Source of the DNA: JBBUX01 sp037445775
Lineage (GTDB): Bacteria; Actinomycetota; Coriobacteriia; Anaerosomatales; PHET01
Assembly (NCBI GenBank): GCA_037445775.1
Contig: JBBIJX010000026.1
Location: 1 to 22,148 of the forward strand
DNA: 22,148 bases
Reading direction: 5' to 3'
Each line of letters starts with the position of its first letter. Positions within the stretch are counted from its first letter, which is position 1. The notes under the pieces are model-generated. The model was given only the letters and a program-made list of their open reading frames with translations, did not search any database and was not told the origin of the DNA. This document shows positions 14,978 to 22,148 of this stretch, in pieces. The translations under genes were made by a program, and so were the position numbers.

Positions 14978-14987
14978 GTCCTGGGAT

Positions 14988-16370
14988 CTAGCTGGGCCGG
15001 TTGGCGGCCTCTCCGTCCGCGCCGCGCACGGCCCCTTCGTCGGCGAGCGGCGTGATTCGCAGCACGACGGTTGTCCCGCGCCCCTCGACGCTCTCGATCG
15101 AGAGCGCGCTGTCCGGGCCGAAGTGGCCCTTCAGGCGGTCGCGCACGTTGCGCAGCGCGATGCCGAGCCCCTTGCTCGTAGCAGGCTCGAAGACGCTGTC
15201 GAGCCGGCCTGCCGGGATACCCGCACCGTCATCGGTGACGGTCAGCACGACGGCCCCGCTCTCGCAATGCGCGCCGATCGAAACGGTGAGCGTGGAGCCG
15301 TCGGCTCGCATCCCGTGCCCGATCGCGTTCTCCACGAGCGGCTGGAGCATGAATGCCGGCAGCGGCTGCTCAAGGGTGTCGTCGTCAACATCGCTCGTGA
15401 CGACGAGCCGGTCCCCGAAGCGGGCCTTCTCGAGTTCGAGGTAGGTGGCGACGAAGTCGAGTTCGCGCCCAACGGTCACGAGGTCGCTCGCCTGCTCGAG
15501 CGTGCGGCGGTAGAAGGCGCCGAACTGGCGCAGCAGTCGTCGGGCCTCGGCGGGATCCGTACGGATGAACGCCGCGATCGTGTTGATCGTGTTGAACAGG
15601 AAGTGCGGGTTGATCTGCGCTTGGAGAGCCTTGATCTCCATGTCTCGCGCGAGGTCTGTCTGGCGTTCGAGCTCAGCCAGTTCAAGCTGGGTCGAAAGCA
15701 AGCGCGCCAGGCCCTCTGCCATCGTGAGCTGCGTCTCGTTCAGGTAGCGGTCCGACGTGTAGTAGAACTTGAGCGTACCCACCGGCTGGTCCCGCTGTTC
15801 GAGCGGCACGACTATGGCGGCTCGCAATCGGCATGAAGGCTCGGGGCACCCTATGTCCTCCTTCGCGTGAAGGATGCGTGACTCGTCGTGGTCGAGAGCT
15901 TCGTGCGTCGCGCGGGTGATGATCGGACCGCCCACGAGATGGTGCTCTTCTCCGACGCCCGCGAATGCCAGCACCCGCTCGCGGTCGGTCAGCGCAACTG
16001 CGGCAGCCTCGCTCTCGCGGAGCACGATGCGGCAGACCTCCCCGGCGGTCTCCTCATTCAGGCCGCGCGTCAGGAAGGCGAGTGACTCGTTCGCGATCTT
16101 GAGCATGCGTTCGGACTGCTGTGCGCGCACGTGATCGGGGCGCGACATCATGCGACGGTACACGCCCGAGAAGGCCACGGCGACCAGACCGAGTGCGGCT
16201 ACCTCGATGACCACCCAGGGCGCGTTGAGCACCGTGCCCCCTATGACCGCGGTGCCAAGCGCCACGACCACCAAGAGCAACGCGAGGTCGCTCCCGGTCT
16301 CTCGTCTCACGGACGGGAGGTAGTCAGCCACCGCCCGGGAGCGGACCTCACCGCGTTTGCGAACCACCAC
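14988..16370 (-). CDS. LytS-type sensor histidine kinase with GAF-like domain
   Basis: 460 residues from a GTG preceded by GGAG at 6 bases; an ATG at 16463 gives a Cys-rich non-conserved extension and is not chosen. Two N-terminal helices (about 28-47 and 52-71) anchor it. Residues about 85-235 form a GAF-like module with Cys175 and Cys180 (GCPEPSC). The His_kinase (LytS/YehU) domain has LQAQINPHFLFNTINT with phospho-acceptor His256, then an HATPase_c domain with LQPLVENAIGHG, DDGAGI and GLGIALRNVRDRL. LytS-type kinases usually pair with LytTR regulators, but none is adjacent. It lies 210 bases upstream of the USP/DUF485/symporter genes on the same strand; known relatives (BtsS, YpdA) sense pyruvate and control transporters, so control of that operon is a plausible inference. 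Confidence 0.9.
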   Translation of the reverse strand: MVVRKRGEVRSRAVADYLPSVRRETGSDLALLLVVVALGTAVIGGTVLNAPWVVIEVAALGLVAVAFSGVYRRMMSRPDHVRAQQSERMLKIANESLAFLTRGLNEETAGEVCRIVLRESEAAAVALTDRERVLAFAGVGEEHHLVGGPIITRATHEALDHDESRILHAKEDIGCPEPSCRLRAAIVVPLEQRDQPVGTLKFYYTSDRYLNETQLTMAEGLARLLSTQLELAELERQTDLARDMEIKALQAQINPHFLFNTINTIAAFIRTDPAEARRLLRQFGAFYRRTLEQASDLVTVGRELDFVATYLELEKARFGDRLVVTSDVDDDTLEQPLPAFMLQPLVENAIGHGMRADGSTLTVSIGAHCESGAVVLTVTDDGAGIPAGRLDSVFEPATSKGLGIALRNVRDRLKGHFGPDSALSIESVEGRGTTVVLRITPLADEGAVRGADGEAANRPS

Positions 16371-16380
16371 AAAGCACTCC

Positions 16381-16409
16381 TTGCGTTCCCGGCAGGGTGC
16401 CAGTATGCA
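16381..16409 (+). promoter_or_regulatory. Possible promoter of the membrane-protein/Ku/LigD operon
   Basis: TTGCGT (16381-16386) and TATGCA (16404-16409) are 17 bases apart, upstream of the ATG at 16499. Both boxes match the consensus only in part. It overlaps the upstream region of the divergent LytS-type kinase. Confidence 0.3.
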
Positions 16410-16498
16410 ACATTCCGTGACCGTAGCGCGGTGCGAGCCGCACGACGCGCAACGGGTACACACAAGACCACGAGCAAGAACCCGAGACCGGAGGTCCC

Positions 16499-16894
16499 AT
16501 GCGCTTCCTCGTTCGTTGGCTCATCACCGCCATCGCGGTGGCAGTCGCTGTCCTGGCCGTACCCGGCATCGAGGTCTCCGGCCAAAGCGTCTGGGTGTCG
16601 ATCGTATTCGGCGCGCTGGTCGTGGGCCTGCTCAACGCGACACTCGGCGTCGTCCTCAAGATCGGCACGTTCGGCTGCATCGTCATGACATTCGGGCTGT
16701 TCACCCTTGTGATCAACGCGGGCGTCCTGATGCTCGCCTCCTGGATCTCTCAGAACTGGTTCAACCTAGGTTTTCACGTCGACGGATTCTGGCCCGCACT
16801 CATCGGCGGCATCGTGATCAGCCTCGTCACGAGCGTGCTCACGTGGTTTCTCAATGGCGGCACCAAGGACAGGCCGCTAAGAAGCGGCGTGTGA
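16499..16894 (+). CDS. Phage_holin_4_2 (DUF360) family small membrane protein
   Basis: 131 residues; GGAGG is 4 bases before the ATG. Four hydrophobic segments (about 5-24, 30-50, 55-80 and 98-118) fit the four-helix Mycobacterium phage holin family IV domain, a name that covers many chromosomal proteins with no phage link. Visible family-like parts are MRFLVRWLITAIAV, GALVVGLLNATLGVVLK and VINAGVLMLASWI. The function is unknown. It is the first gene of a plus-strand series with DUF2177, Ku and LigD (gaps of 14, 11 and 19 bases), and is divergent from the LytS-type kinase. Confidence 0.85.
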   Translation: MRFLVRWLITAIAVAVAVLAVPGIEVSGQSVWVSIVFGALVVGLLNATLGVVLKIGTFGCIVMTFGLFTLVINAGVLMLASWISQNWFNLGFHVDGFWPALIGGIVISLVTSVLTWFLNGGTKDRPLRSGV

Positions 16895-16908
16895 GGAAGG
16901 GAGACCCC

Positions 16909-17325
16909 GTGCCCACCGGCAAGCTCATCGCACTCTATGCGATCACGACCGCGGTGTTCTTCGCAATCGATTTCGTATGGCTGTCGCTGGCGACGAGCCG
17001 CATCTACCAGCCCTACCTCGGCGAACTGCTGGCAGAGAAGCCGAACCTGCCGGTGGCCGCTGTCTTCTACCTGTTCTACGTCGTGGGTATCGTCGCGCTC
17101 GCGGTCGTGCCGGGGCTCAAGGAGGGTGCGCTTGCAGGCGCGCTGTGGCGTGGTGCGTTATTCGGAGCCCTCGCGTATGCGACCTACGACCTCACGAACC
17201 TCGCCACCATTCGCGATTGGCCGTGGCAAGTCTCGGTCATCGACATCGTCTGGGGCACCTCGCTCAACACCGTGGTAGCGGCCGCCGGCTACTACACAGG
17301 CCGCTGGCTCGGACTTGGCAGTTAG
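16909..17325 (+). CDS. DUF2177 family membrane protein
   Basis: 138 residues from a GTG with GGGAG upstream; the frame continues farther upstream without a credible start. Four helices are predicted (about 5-24, 45-66, 76-95, 108-128). The conserved-looking FAIDFVWLSLA, AVFYLFYVVGI, ALAYATYDLTNLATI and DIVWGTSLN match DUF2177. No biochemical role is known for the family. It sits 14 bases after the holin-like gene and 11 bases before Ku, so co-transcription with the DNA-repair genes is likely. Confidence 0.88.
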   Translation: MPTGKLIALYAITTAVFFAIDFVWLSLATSRIYQPYLGELLAEKPNLPVAAVFYLFYVVGIVALAVVPGLKEGALAGALWRGALFGALAYATYDLTNLATIRDWPWQVSVIDIVWGTSLNTVVAAAGYYTGRWLGLGS

Positions 17326-17336
17326 GGAGATCAGGC

Positions 17337-18143
17337 ATGGCACGACCCATCTGGACCGGTGTCATCTCGTTCGGACTCGTCACGATCCCGGTCTCGATCG
17401 TACCCGCCGTCGCGGCGAAGGAGCTTGCCTTGCACCTGCTCGACGGCCGCGACCTCACGCGCGTGCACACGAAGCGCGTGAACGCCAACGGCGAGGAGGT
17501 GCCGTGGGAGCGTGTGGTGAAGGGCTACGAGCTTCCCGACGGACGCTGGGTCGCGCTCACCGACGACGAACTGCGCGCGGCGAACGTACGCGCGACGCAG
17601 ACCATCGACGTGCTCGGGGCGGTGTGCGCCGAAGAGGTCCCGCTGACCTGCTACGACACCCCCTACCACCTCATACCGGCCGGACCCGGCATCAAGGCAT
17701 ACGCGCTGCTTCGAGAGACACTGCGCGACGCCGGTCGCATCGGGGTGGCTCAGGTCGTCATCCGAACTCGGCAACGGCTCTGCGCGCTAGTGCCAGAAGG
17801 TGATGCGCTCGTGCTCGAACTGCTCCGCTACCCGCAGGAACTGCGCCCCGCAAGCGACGCGGACATCCCCGGAGCGAATCTGGAGGCGCTGGGGGTGACC
17901 TCAGCGGAGCGGGACCTCGCGCGCCAGCTCGTCTCGACGATCGAGACCGATTGGGAGCCCGAACGGTACCGCGACACCTTCACCGACGACGTGCTCGCGC
18001 TTATCGACCGCAAGGCCGCGGGGGCGGAGCCGATCGCGCCGAAAGCGGAGCCGGCACAGACCGCGGACGTGGTCGACATCGCCGAACTCCTCAAGCGCAG
18101 CATCAAGCAGGCACGCGACGCACGCGCCGCCGAGGCCTCGTGA
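17337..18143 (+). CDS. ku: Ku protein, bacterial NHEJ DNA-end-binding factor
   Basis: 268 residues; ATG preceded by GGGAG. Prokaryotic Ku homodimers thread onto double-strand break ends and recruit LigD. The sequence begins ARPIWTGVISFGLVTIPVSI, typical of Ku. Other features include VHTKRVNANGEEVPWERVVKGYE (no zinc site), then GIKAYALLRETL and VIRTRQRLCALVP in the core beta-barrel/arch, and a short C-terminal region ending VVDIAELLKRSIKQARDA, the conserved Ku end. No long basic C-terminal extension is present, so it is close to the minimal form. It is 19 bases upstream of LigD, the usual partner. Confidence 0.97.
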   Translation: MARPIWTGVISFGLVTIPVSIVPAVAAKELALHLLDGRDLTRVHTKRVNANGEEVPWERVVKGYELPDGRWVALTDDELRAANVRATQTIDVLGAVCAEEVPLTCYDTPYHLIPAGPGIKAYALLRETLRDAGRIGVAQVVIRTRQRLCALVPEGDALVLELLRYPQELRPASDADIPGANLEALGVTSAERDLARQLVSTIETDWEPERYRDTFTDDVLALIDRKAAGAEPIAPKAEPAQTADVVDIAELLKRSIKQARDARAAEAS

Positions 18144-18162
18144 CACGGGCGTCCGCAACGTG

Positions 18163-20688
18163 ATGGTGCCGCTCGAGGAGTATCGGGCGAAGCGTGACTT
18201 CGCCGCCACACCCGAACCCGCGGGAGGCGAGCCGTCATCCGGCGCCGCGCGCTTCGTAGTGCAGCAGCACCACGCGTCACGCATGCACTTCGACTTCCGG
18301 CTCGAACACGACGGCGTGCTGCTCTCGTGGGCGGTCCCGAAGGGGCCGTCATTCGACACCGCCGCCAAGCGGCTCGCGGTGCGCACGGAGGACCACCCGC
18401 TCGACTACGCCGACTTCGAAGGTGTCATCCCGGCGGGGCAGTACGGCGCCGGCTCCGTGATCGTGTGGGACCGGGGGGTTTGGGAGCCGGTGGGCGATGC
18501 CGCCACCGGACTCGCGAAGGGAGAGCTGAAGTTCCGGCTCAACGGCGAGAAGCTCACCGGGGGCTGGGTGCTAGTGCGCCTCAAACCGCGTGGAGGCGAG
18601 CGCGCCGAGAACTGGCTCCTCATCAAGGAGCGCGACGAACACGTGCGCGCCACAGCCGACTTCGACGTGACCGCGGCGCGGCCCGAGAGCGTGCTCAGCG
18701 GACGACGTGTCGGCGAGGTTTCGGGTGAAGCCGCACCCGCCGAGCCATCTATCGACCCGCCGAGCCTCTCCCCGCCGTCTTCCGCTCCGCCGCTGGCCAG
18801 CATCACGTCTGGCGCGCCACCCGATCTTGCGCTGTGCACGCTCGTAACGGATCCTCCGGCCGGAGACAGTTGGCTGACCGAGGTGAAGTACGACGGCTAC
18901 CGGCTGACGGTGCGCCTCGAGGACGGTACCGCGTCATGTCGAAGCCGTGCCGGAGCGGACGTGACCCGTCGCTTCAGGACCATCGCCCGCGCCACGGAAA
19001 CGCTCCCCGCCTCCTCGGCACTGCTCGACGGCGAGGCGGTCATCTTCGACGAGCACGGCACGACGGACTTCGCCGGCTTGCAGCGATTGGCGCGTGAGGC
19101 GCCCGAAAGGGTGAGCTACGTCGCATTCGACCTCCTCGAGCTCAACGGGCACGACCTGCGTACGCTCGGAACATCCCAGCGCAAGGATCTCTTGCGGGAG
19201 TTGCTGCGCGATGCGCCTCCATCGCTCCGCTTCGCCGAGCACGTCGCGGGCGACGCTGTGGCGTTCTTCGAGATCGCGTGCGCCCAAGGGCTCGAGGGTG
19301 CGGTCTTCAAGCGCGCCGACGCTCAGTACGTCTCCGGACGCACCAGGCATTGGCTCAAGGCGAAGTGCCGTCGCTCACAGGAGTTTGTCATCGGTGGCTT
19401 CACAGAACCGCGCGGTAGTCGCAGCGGCTTCGGAGCCCTGCTGCTGGGCGTCTACGACGACGGAGCGCTCCGTTACGCTGGTCGTGTTGGCAGCGGGCTG
19501 TCCGACGCCGATATCGCCCGTCTCTCCGAGCAGATGTCGCGACGTCCGCGTGCGACGTCGCCGTTCAGCGCCGTTCCGCCGGACCTCGTTGCACGCGGCC
19601 CCCGCTGGGTCAGGCCGGACCTCGTTGCGCAGGTCGCTTTCGCGGAGTGGACCGTCGACGGACTTCTGCGCCAGCCGAGCTTCCTGGGTCTGCGTGAGGA
19701 CATTCCCGCGCGCTCGGTGCGCCGAGAAGACCCCGTCAGGCTGCGCGCGACGGACGATGACCCGCGGGCGGGTGATGCGAACGCCGGTCCTCCGGCCGTC
19801 GCAGGCATCACGATCTCGAACCCGGACAAGCGGCTGTTTCCCGGATCCGGCTTCACCAAGCTCGACCTTGCGCGCTTCTACGAACGGGCCGCCTCCTATC
19901 TGCTTCGGGAGGTCTCCGAACGTCCGCTGACGCTCGTGCGATGTCCGGTGGGCGACACGGGCGCCTGCTTCTATCAGCGCCACCCCGAGCGCGGCCTCAG
20001 CGAGCGCGTCCGGACGTTCGCTCACGCGCTGCGTGGCCACGAGACGGCTGAGGAGTGGCTTTACGTCGACTCGCTTTCTGGCGTGGTCGCGCTCGCGCAG
20101 ATGGGTGTGGCCGAGATTCACACGTGGCAGTCAAGGGTCGACGCGCCAACGAGGCCCGACCAGCTCGTCTTCGACCTCGACCCGGGACCGGATGTCTCGT
20201 GGGAGCGCGTCTGCGAGGCCGGCCTCATCGTACGGGACGAACTCTCGCGCCTGGGCCTCTCGCCGTTCCTGAAGTCAACCGGCAGCAAGGGAGTGCACGT
20301 CGTCGTACCCATCGAGCCGGTGTGGGAGTTCGATCGCGTCCACGCGCTCGCACGCGGCTTCGCCGAGCATGTCTCCGCGCGCCGCCCCGACCTGCTCACC
20401 GCACGCATCGCGAAGGAGCACCGGCGGAACCTGATCTTCGTCGACTACGTTCGCAACTCCGAGGGCGCGAGTGCGATCGCGGCGTACTCCACCCGTCACC
20501 TTCCCGGACCAACCGTAGCCGTCCCGCTCGCATGGGACGAGCTTCACGCCGGCTTCGACCCGCGAACGGTCGTCCCTGCCGAGGTGCTCAAGCGGCTCGG
20601 CGGTGGAGTGGACCCGTGGGGCGACATCGAAAGCGCGAGCGCAGGAGCGCGCATCCTGAGATCGGCGGAGTCCGCACTGCTCAAGTGA
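18163..20688 (+). CDS. ligD: Multifunctional DNA ligase D (PE-LIG-POL order)
   Basis: 841 residues. The ATG is chosen although a GTG directly precedes it; neither has a strong ribosome site. PE (3'-phosphoesterase) domain, about 1-185: QQHHASRMHFDFRLEH with His36, His42, Asp44 and Arg46, plus His78 and Tyr82, spaced as in the Pseudomonas enzyme. A Pro/Ser-rich linker spans 190-222. ATP-dependent ligase domain, about 225-535: KYDG with nucleophile Lys242, DGEAV (motif III), EGAVFK (motif IV) and WLKAKC (motif V), with an OB fold behind. POL (AEP primase-polymerase) domain, about 550-841: FDLDPGP with Asp671 and Asp673, third Asp in FVDYVRN (Asp761), and STGSKGVH. It processes, fills and seals double-strand breaks held by Ku. 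All three active sites look intact. PE-LIG-POL order matches Pseudomonas rather than mycobacterial LigD (POL-PE-LIG). Confidence 0.97.
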   Translation: MVPLEEYRAKRDFAATPEPAGGEPSSGAARFVVQQHHASRMHFDFRLEHDGVLLSWAVPKGPSFDTAAKRLAVRTEDHPLDYADFEGVIPAGQYGAGSVIVWDRGVWEPVGDAATGLAKGELKFRLNGEKLTGGWVLVRLKPRGGERAENWLLIKERDEHVRATADFDVTAARPESVLSGRRVGEVSGEAAPAEPSIDPPSLSPPSSAPPLASITSGAPPDLALCTLVTDPPAGDSWLTEVKYDGYRLTVRLEDGTASCRSRAGADVTRRFRTIARATETLPASSALLDGEAVIFDEHGTTDFAGLQRLAREAPERVSYVAFDLLELNGHDLRTLGTSQRKDLLRELLRDAPPSLRFAEHVAGDAVAFFEIACAQGLEGAVFKRADAQYVSGRTRHWLKAKCRRSQEFVIGGFTEPRGSRSGFGALLLGVYDDGALRYAGRVGSGLSDADIARLSEQMSRRPRATSPFSAVPPDLVARGPRWVRPDLVAQVAFAEWTVDGLLRQPSFLGLREDIPARSVRREDPVRLRATDDDPRAGDANAGPPAVAGITISNPDKRLFPGSGFTKLDLARFYERAASYLLREVSERPLTLVRCPVGDTGACFYQRHPERGLSERVRTFAHALRGHETAEEWLYVDSLSGVVALAQMGVAEIHTWQSRVDAPTRPDQLVFDLDPGPDVSWERVCEAGLIVRDELSRLGLSPFLKSTGSKGVHVVVPIEPVWEFDRVHALARGFAEHVSARRPDLLTARIAKEHRRNLIFVDYVRNSEGASAIAAYSTRHLPGPTVAVPLAWDELHAGFDPRTVVPAEVLKRLGGGVDPWGDIESASAGARILRSAESALLK

Positions 20689-20719
20689 TGCGGCCTCGCT
20701 CTCGGTACCCCGCCAGAGA

Positions 20720-20950
20720 CTACGCGAGTTCCCTGACCTTCCTTGCCGCGATCATCGCCATGTCCTGTCCCACGACTAGCCTGAGCGCGGAGACGAGATT
20801 GTCGGCGATCTGGGGCAGATCAGCCCGGTCAACAGTGTCGACGGTCTTGCCGAGACGTTTCACTTCCACGTCGACGGAGACGCTCGCCAGCACTGTGCCC
20901 AACACCGGACGAAGCGTTTCTTCGATGCGTTCGGCAAGCACGTTAGGCAC
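20720..20950 (-). CDS. Hypothetical small acidic/amphipathic protein
   Basis: 76 residues from a GTG; GGAGG lies 9 bases upstream inside the previous gene, and the two genes overlap by 8 bases, suggesting coupling. An ATG at 20971 is an alternative, adding MQGRTRP. Not recognised. It is probably soluble: RIEETLRPVLGTVLASVSVDVEVKRLG suggests helix-strand, and LPQIADNLVSALRLVVGQDMAMIAARKVREL a helical C-terminus. No signal peptide or membrane helix. It is convergent with ligD, 31 bases from the ligD stop. Confidence 0.6.
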   Translation of the reverse strand: MPNVLAERIEETLRPVLGTVLASVSVDVEVKRLGKTVDTVDRADLPQIADNLVSALRLVVGQDMAMIAARKVRELA

Positions 20951-21338
20951 CGGGCGCGTCCTCCCCTGCATCCGTAGAGACCGACCGCGCTTCGTCAGAG
21001 AGCTTCTCGGAGCCGGTCATCGACGTGAGGAACCCCTGAAGCGCCTTTCGGACGCTCGCGAAGTAGAGGCCGAGGAGGGCCATCGCGGCAATCATGAGCA
21101 TCTCGGCGGCGAGTTCCACCTGCTCCGCGGTCACACCCGCCACGAAGTTCTGGGTCCAACGAGCCAGTGCCGACGAGGCCAGGCACAGGACCGCGAGAAC
21201 CACGTAGTTGATCTTCTCGGCGATCGCACCGCCCCATGCGATCGTCCGGACCCTCCCGGCCTCAAGCAAGAGCGTCGCCGCGACGCCCAAGCCGACCAGG
21301 CCTATCAGCAGATCGAGTTTGGACCTGTCTACGAGCAT
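20943..21338 (-). CDS. Three-helix membrane protein of unknown function
   Basis: 131 residues; the ATG has AGGAGG 8 bases upstream, preferred over an ATG at 21392. Hydrophobic segments near residues 9-29, 46-64 and 78-100 predict three helices, followed by an acidic Ser/Glu/Asp-rich tail (EKLSDEARSVSTDAGEDAPG). No family recognised. Its stop overlaps the next small gene, so the two probably act together. The upstream gap 21339-21489 holds a possible -10 box GATACT and two copies of CAACGTTCG. Confidence 0.7.
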   Translation of the reverse strand: MLVDRSKLDLLIGLVGLGVAATLLLEAGRVRTIAWGGAIAEKINYVVLAVLCLASSALARWTQNFVAGVTAEQVELAAEMLMIAAMALLGLYFASVRKALQGFLTSMTGSEKLSDEARSVSTDAGEDAPGA

Positions 21339-21394
21339 GAGGAGGACCTCCTGGGGGCGCGGTGGGGCGGACTGAGCGGACCACCTCGTCACGA

Positions 21395-21400
21395 AGTATC
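21395..21400 (-). promoter_or_regulatory. Possible -10 box upstream of the three-helix protein
   Basis: GATACT on the minus strand, 56 bases before the ATG. No convincing -35 lies 17 bases upstream. Confidence 0.3.
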
Positions 21401-21489
21401 ATCGGCAACGTTCGGCGTAGGATTGAGCGTGCTGCAAGCGTCGTTCCAGCAGCGGTGGCATTCGCCAACGTTCGAAGTCTGACCCGCGA

Positions 21490-22148
21490 TCAGTTCGCGC
21501 CGCCGCCCCCACCGCCGCCGCCCCCACCGCCGCCGCCGGAGAAACCGCCGCCGCCGCCCGACGACGAGGACATCTCGCTCGACGCCACCTGCGCCGCGCT
21601 CACGAACGTGCTGGACACCGAGCTCACCGGCGAACGCCCGTAGCCGTGCGACGAGTACGCCCACCAGTAGCTCGTCTGAAACGCGGGGTCGTTCACCACC
21701 TCGGGGAGGCGCACGCGCAGCTGCTCGATGACCTCCTCGGCGATGCCGAAGACCACCGCGAGCACGAGGAAGCGGTTCCACAACACCACTGAAGCCGGCG
21801 GCGCCTCATGGAGCCTCGAGAAGTCTCTGAGGAAGTTGCGCAAACCTTCGTATCGCCGGAAGAGATCGTTGCCATGGCGGCTCCTGCGGCTCATGTGCAG
21901 CGCGAATGGCGCCATGCCCGCAGCGAGAAGCAGCGGCACCAGCGCGGCGAGGAAGCTGCCGGTGAGCACCGCGGCGCCGATGCCGAGCGCGGCGACGACA
22001 CCCACAATGCCCCACGTCGCGATCTGCCACGTCGCCGCGTCGGTGTCGAAGAAGCCCGCCGCAGTCGCTTCGCCGGAAGCCATGGCCTTCCAGTCCTTGA
22101 CGCGGTCCGAGAACGTCTCGGCGTGCGCTTTCGCGTACGTCTTGAGTT
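21490..22148 (-). CDS. DUF2207 family membrane protein, C-terminal part only
   Basis: The frame is open to the right window edge; 218 codons are visible and the N-terminus lies outside. DUF2207 proteins are usually about 550-650 residues, with an extracytoplasmic beta-rich N-terminus, several helices and a low-complexity C-terminus. Visible here: LKTYAKAHAETFSDRVKDW, two adjacent helices (IATWGIVGVVAALGIGAAVL, then LAALVPLLLAAGMAPFALHM), a cytoplasmic stretch with RYEGLRNFLRDFSRLHEAPP and YLVLW-like VVLWNRFLVLAVVFGIAEEV, and a tail SSSSGGGGGFSGGGG. That segment and the glycine tail ending in AN are typical of the family. An ATG at 22083 is inside the protein, not its start. Function unknown. 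Confidence 0.85.
   Translation of the reverse strand, partial: LKTYAKAHAETFSDRVKDWKAMASGEATAAGFFDTDAATWQIATWGIVGVVAALGIGAAVLTGSFLAALVPLLLAAGMAPFALHMSRRSRHGNDLFRRYEGLRNFLRDFSRLHEAPPASVVLWNRFLVLAVVFGIAEEVIEQLRVRLPEVVNDPAFQTSYWWAYSSHGYGRSPVSSVSSTFVSAAQVASSEMSSSSGGGGGFSGGGGGGGGGGGGGAN
21499..21558 (-). repeat. Low-complexity GGC/GGG-type codon tract encoding the glycine tail
   Basis: Thirteen consecutive Gly codons (21499-21537), then Ser-Phe, then five more (21544-21558). Read on the plus strand it is CCGCCGCCCCC-type triplet repeat, prone to slippage and sequencing error. Confidence 0.8.

Noticed and set aside
14778..14987. Riboswitch before the USP operon
   Set aside because: Only short inverted repeats were seen; no known riboswitch core could be recognised by eye.
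16499..16894. Holin-family hit as a sign of a prophage
   Set aside because: No phage structural, integrase or lysis genes nearby; the family name covers many chromosomal four-helix proteins and the neighbours are repair genes.
21499..21558. CCG-type triplet tract as a repeat element or assembly artefact
   Set aside because: It keeps frame and encodes the glycine-rich tail common in DUF2207 proteins, so it is best read as coding low complexity, although its exact length could be misassembled.

Overview
The window is a GC-rich, gene-dense bacterial chromosome segment. It has frequent GTG starts, strong GGAGG-type ribosome binding sites, many 1-8 nt gene overlaps and -10 boxes of the form TATACT/GATACT. 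These traits, plus a type II NADH dehydrogenase, an SSF/DUF485 carboxylate transporter, a Ku/LigD end-joining operon with PE-LIG-POL order, and a DUF2207 protein with a glycine tail, suggest an actinomycetote. A Coriobacteriia-like or related anaerobic lineage is possible, but this is inference: no rRNA or marker gene is present. No mobile element, CRISPR array, prophage or replication origin was seen.

Layout. (1) 1-3587, minus strand: cell-envelope genes, namely a CDP-glycerol glycerophosphotransferase running off the left edge, a NodB-type polysaccharide deacetylase, and a seven-helix membrane protein. (2) 3709-3914: tRNA-Ser(CGA) with its own promoter and terminator hairpin. (3) 3946-7938, minus: NADH dehydrogenase downstream of a large exported YCF48/BNR-repeat protein that has a good sigma-A-type promoter. 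(4) 8152-9063, plus: an exported coiled-coil plus RlpA-like protein, tail-to-tail with (5) 9060-11500, minus: a secreted DUF2680-like protein, an OmpR-type response regulator and a HAMP histidine kinase with a methionine-rich sensor loop. Upstream of this set lie three 11-bp-phased TGAAC sites. (6) 11612-11807: tRNA-Ser(GGA) with promoter and terminator. (7) 11883-16370, minus: a LytS-type histidine kinase, then universal stress protein, DUF485 subunit and sodium/solute symporter, probably a carboxylate uptake system with its sensor. (8) 16499-20688, plus: two small membrane proteins (phage_holin_4_2 and DUF2177 families), then Ku and the multifunctional ligase LigD, in a tight operon-like order. 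(9) 20720-22148, minus: a 76-residue unknown protein, a three-helix membrane protein and the C-terminal part of a DUF2207 membrane protein that continues past the right edge.

How they fit together. Ku and LigD form a complete two-component NHEJ system. The symporter, DUF485 and USP genes have perfect Shine-Dalgarno sites and translational coupling; the LytS kinase immediately upstream lacks a local LytTR partner. The DUF2680-like/RR/HK set looks like an autoregulated envelope-sensing system. Intergenic gaps are all below 300 bases; the longest (7939-8151, 11751-11987, 14778-14987) hold promoters, hairpins and short repeats as listed.
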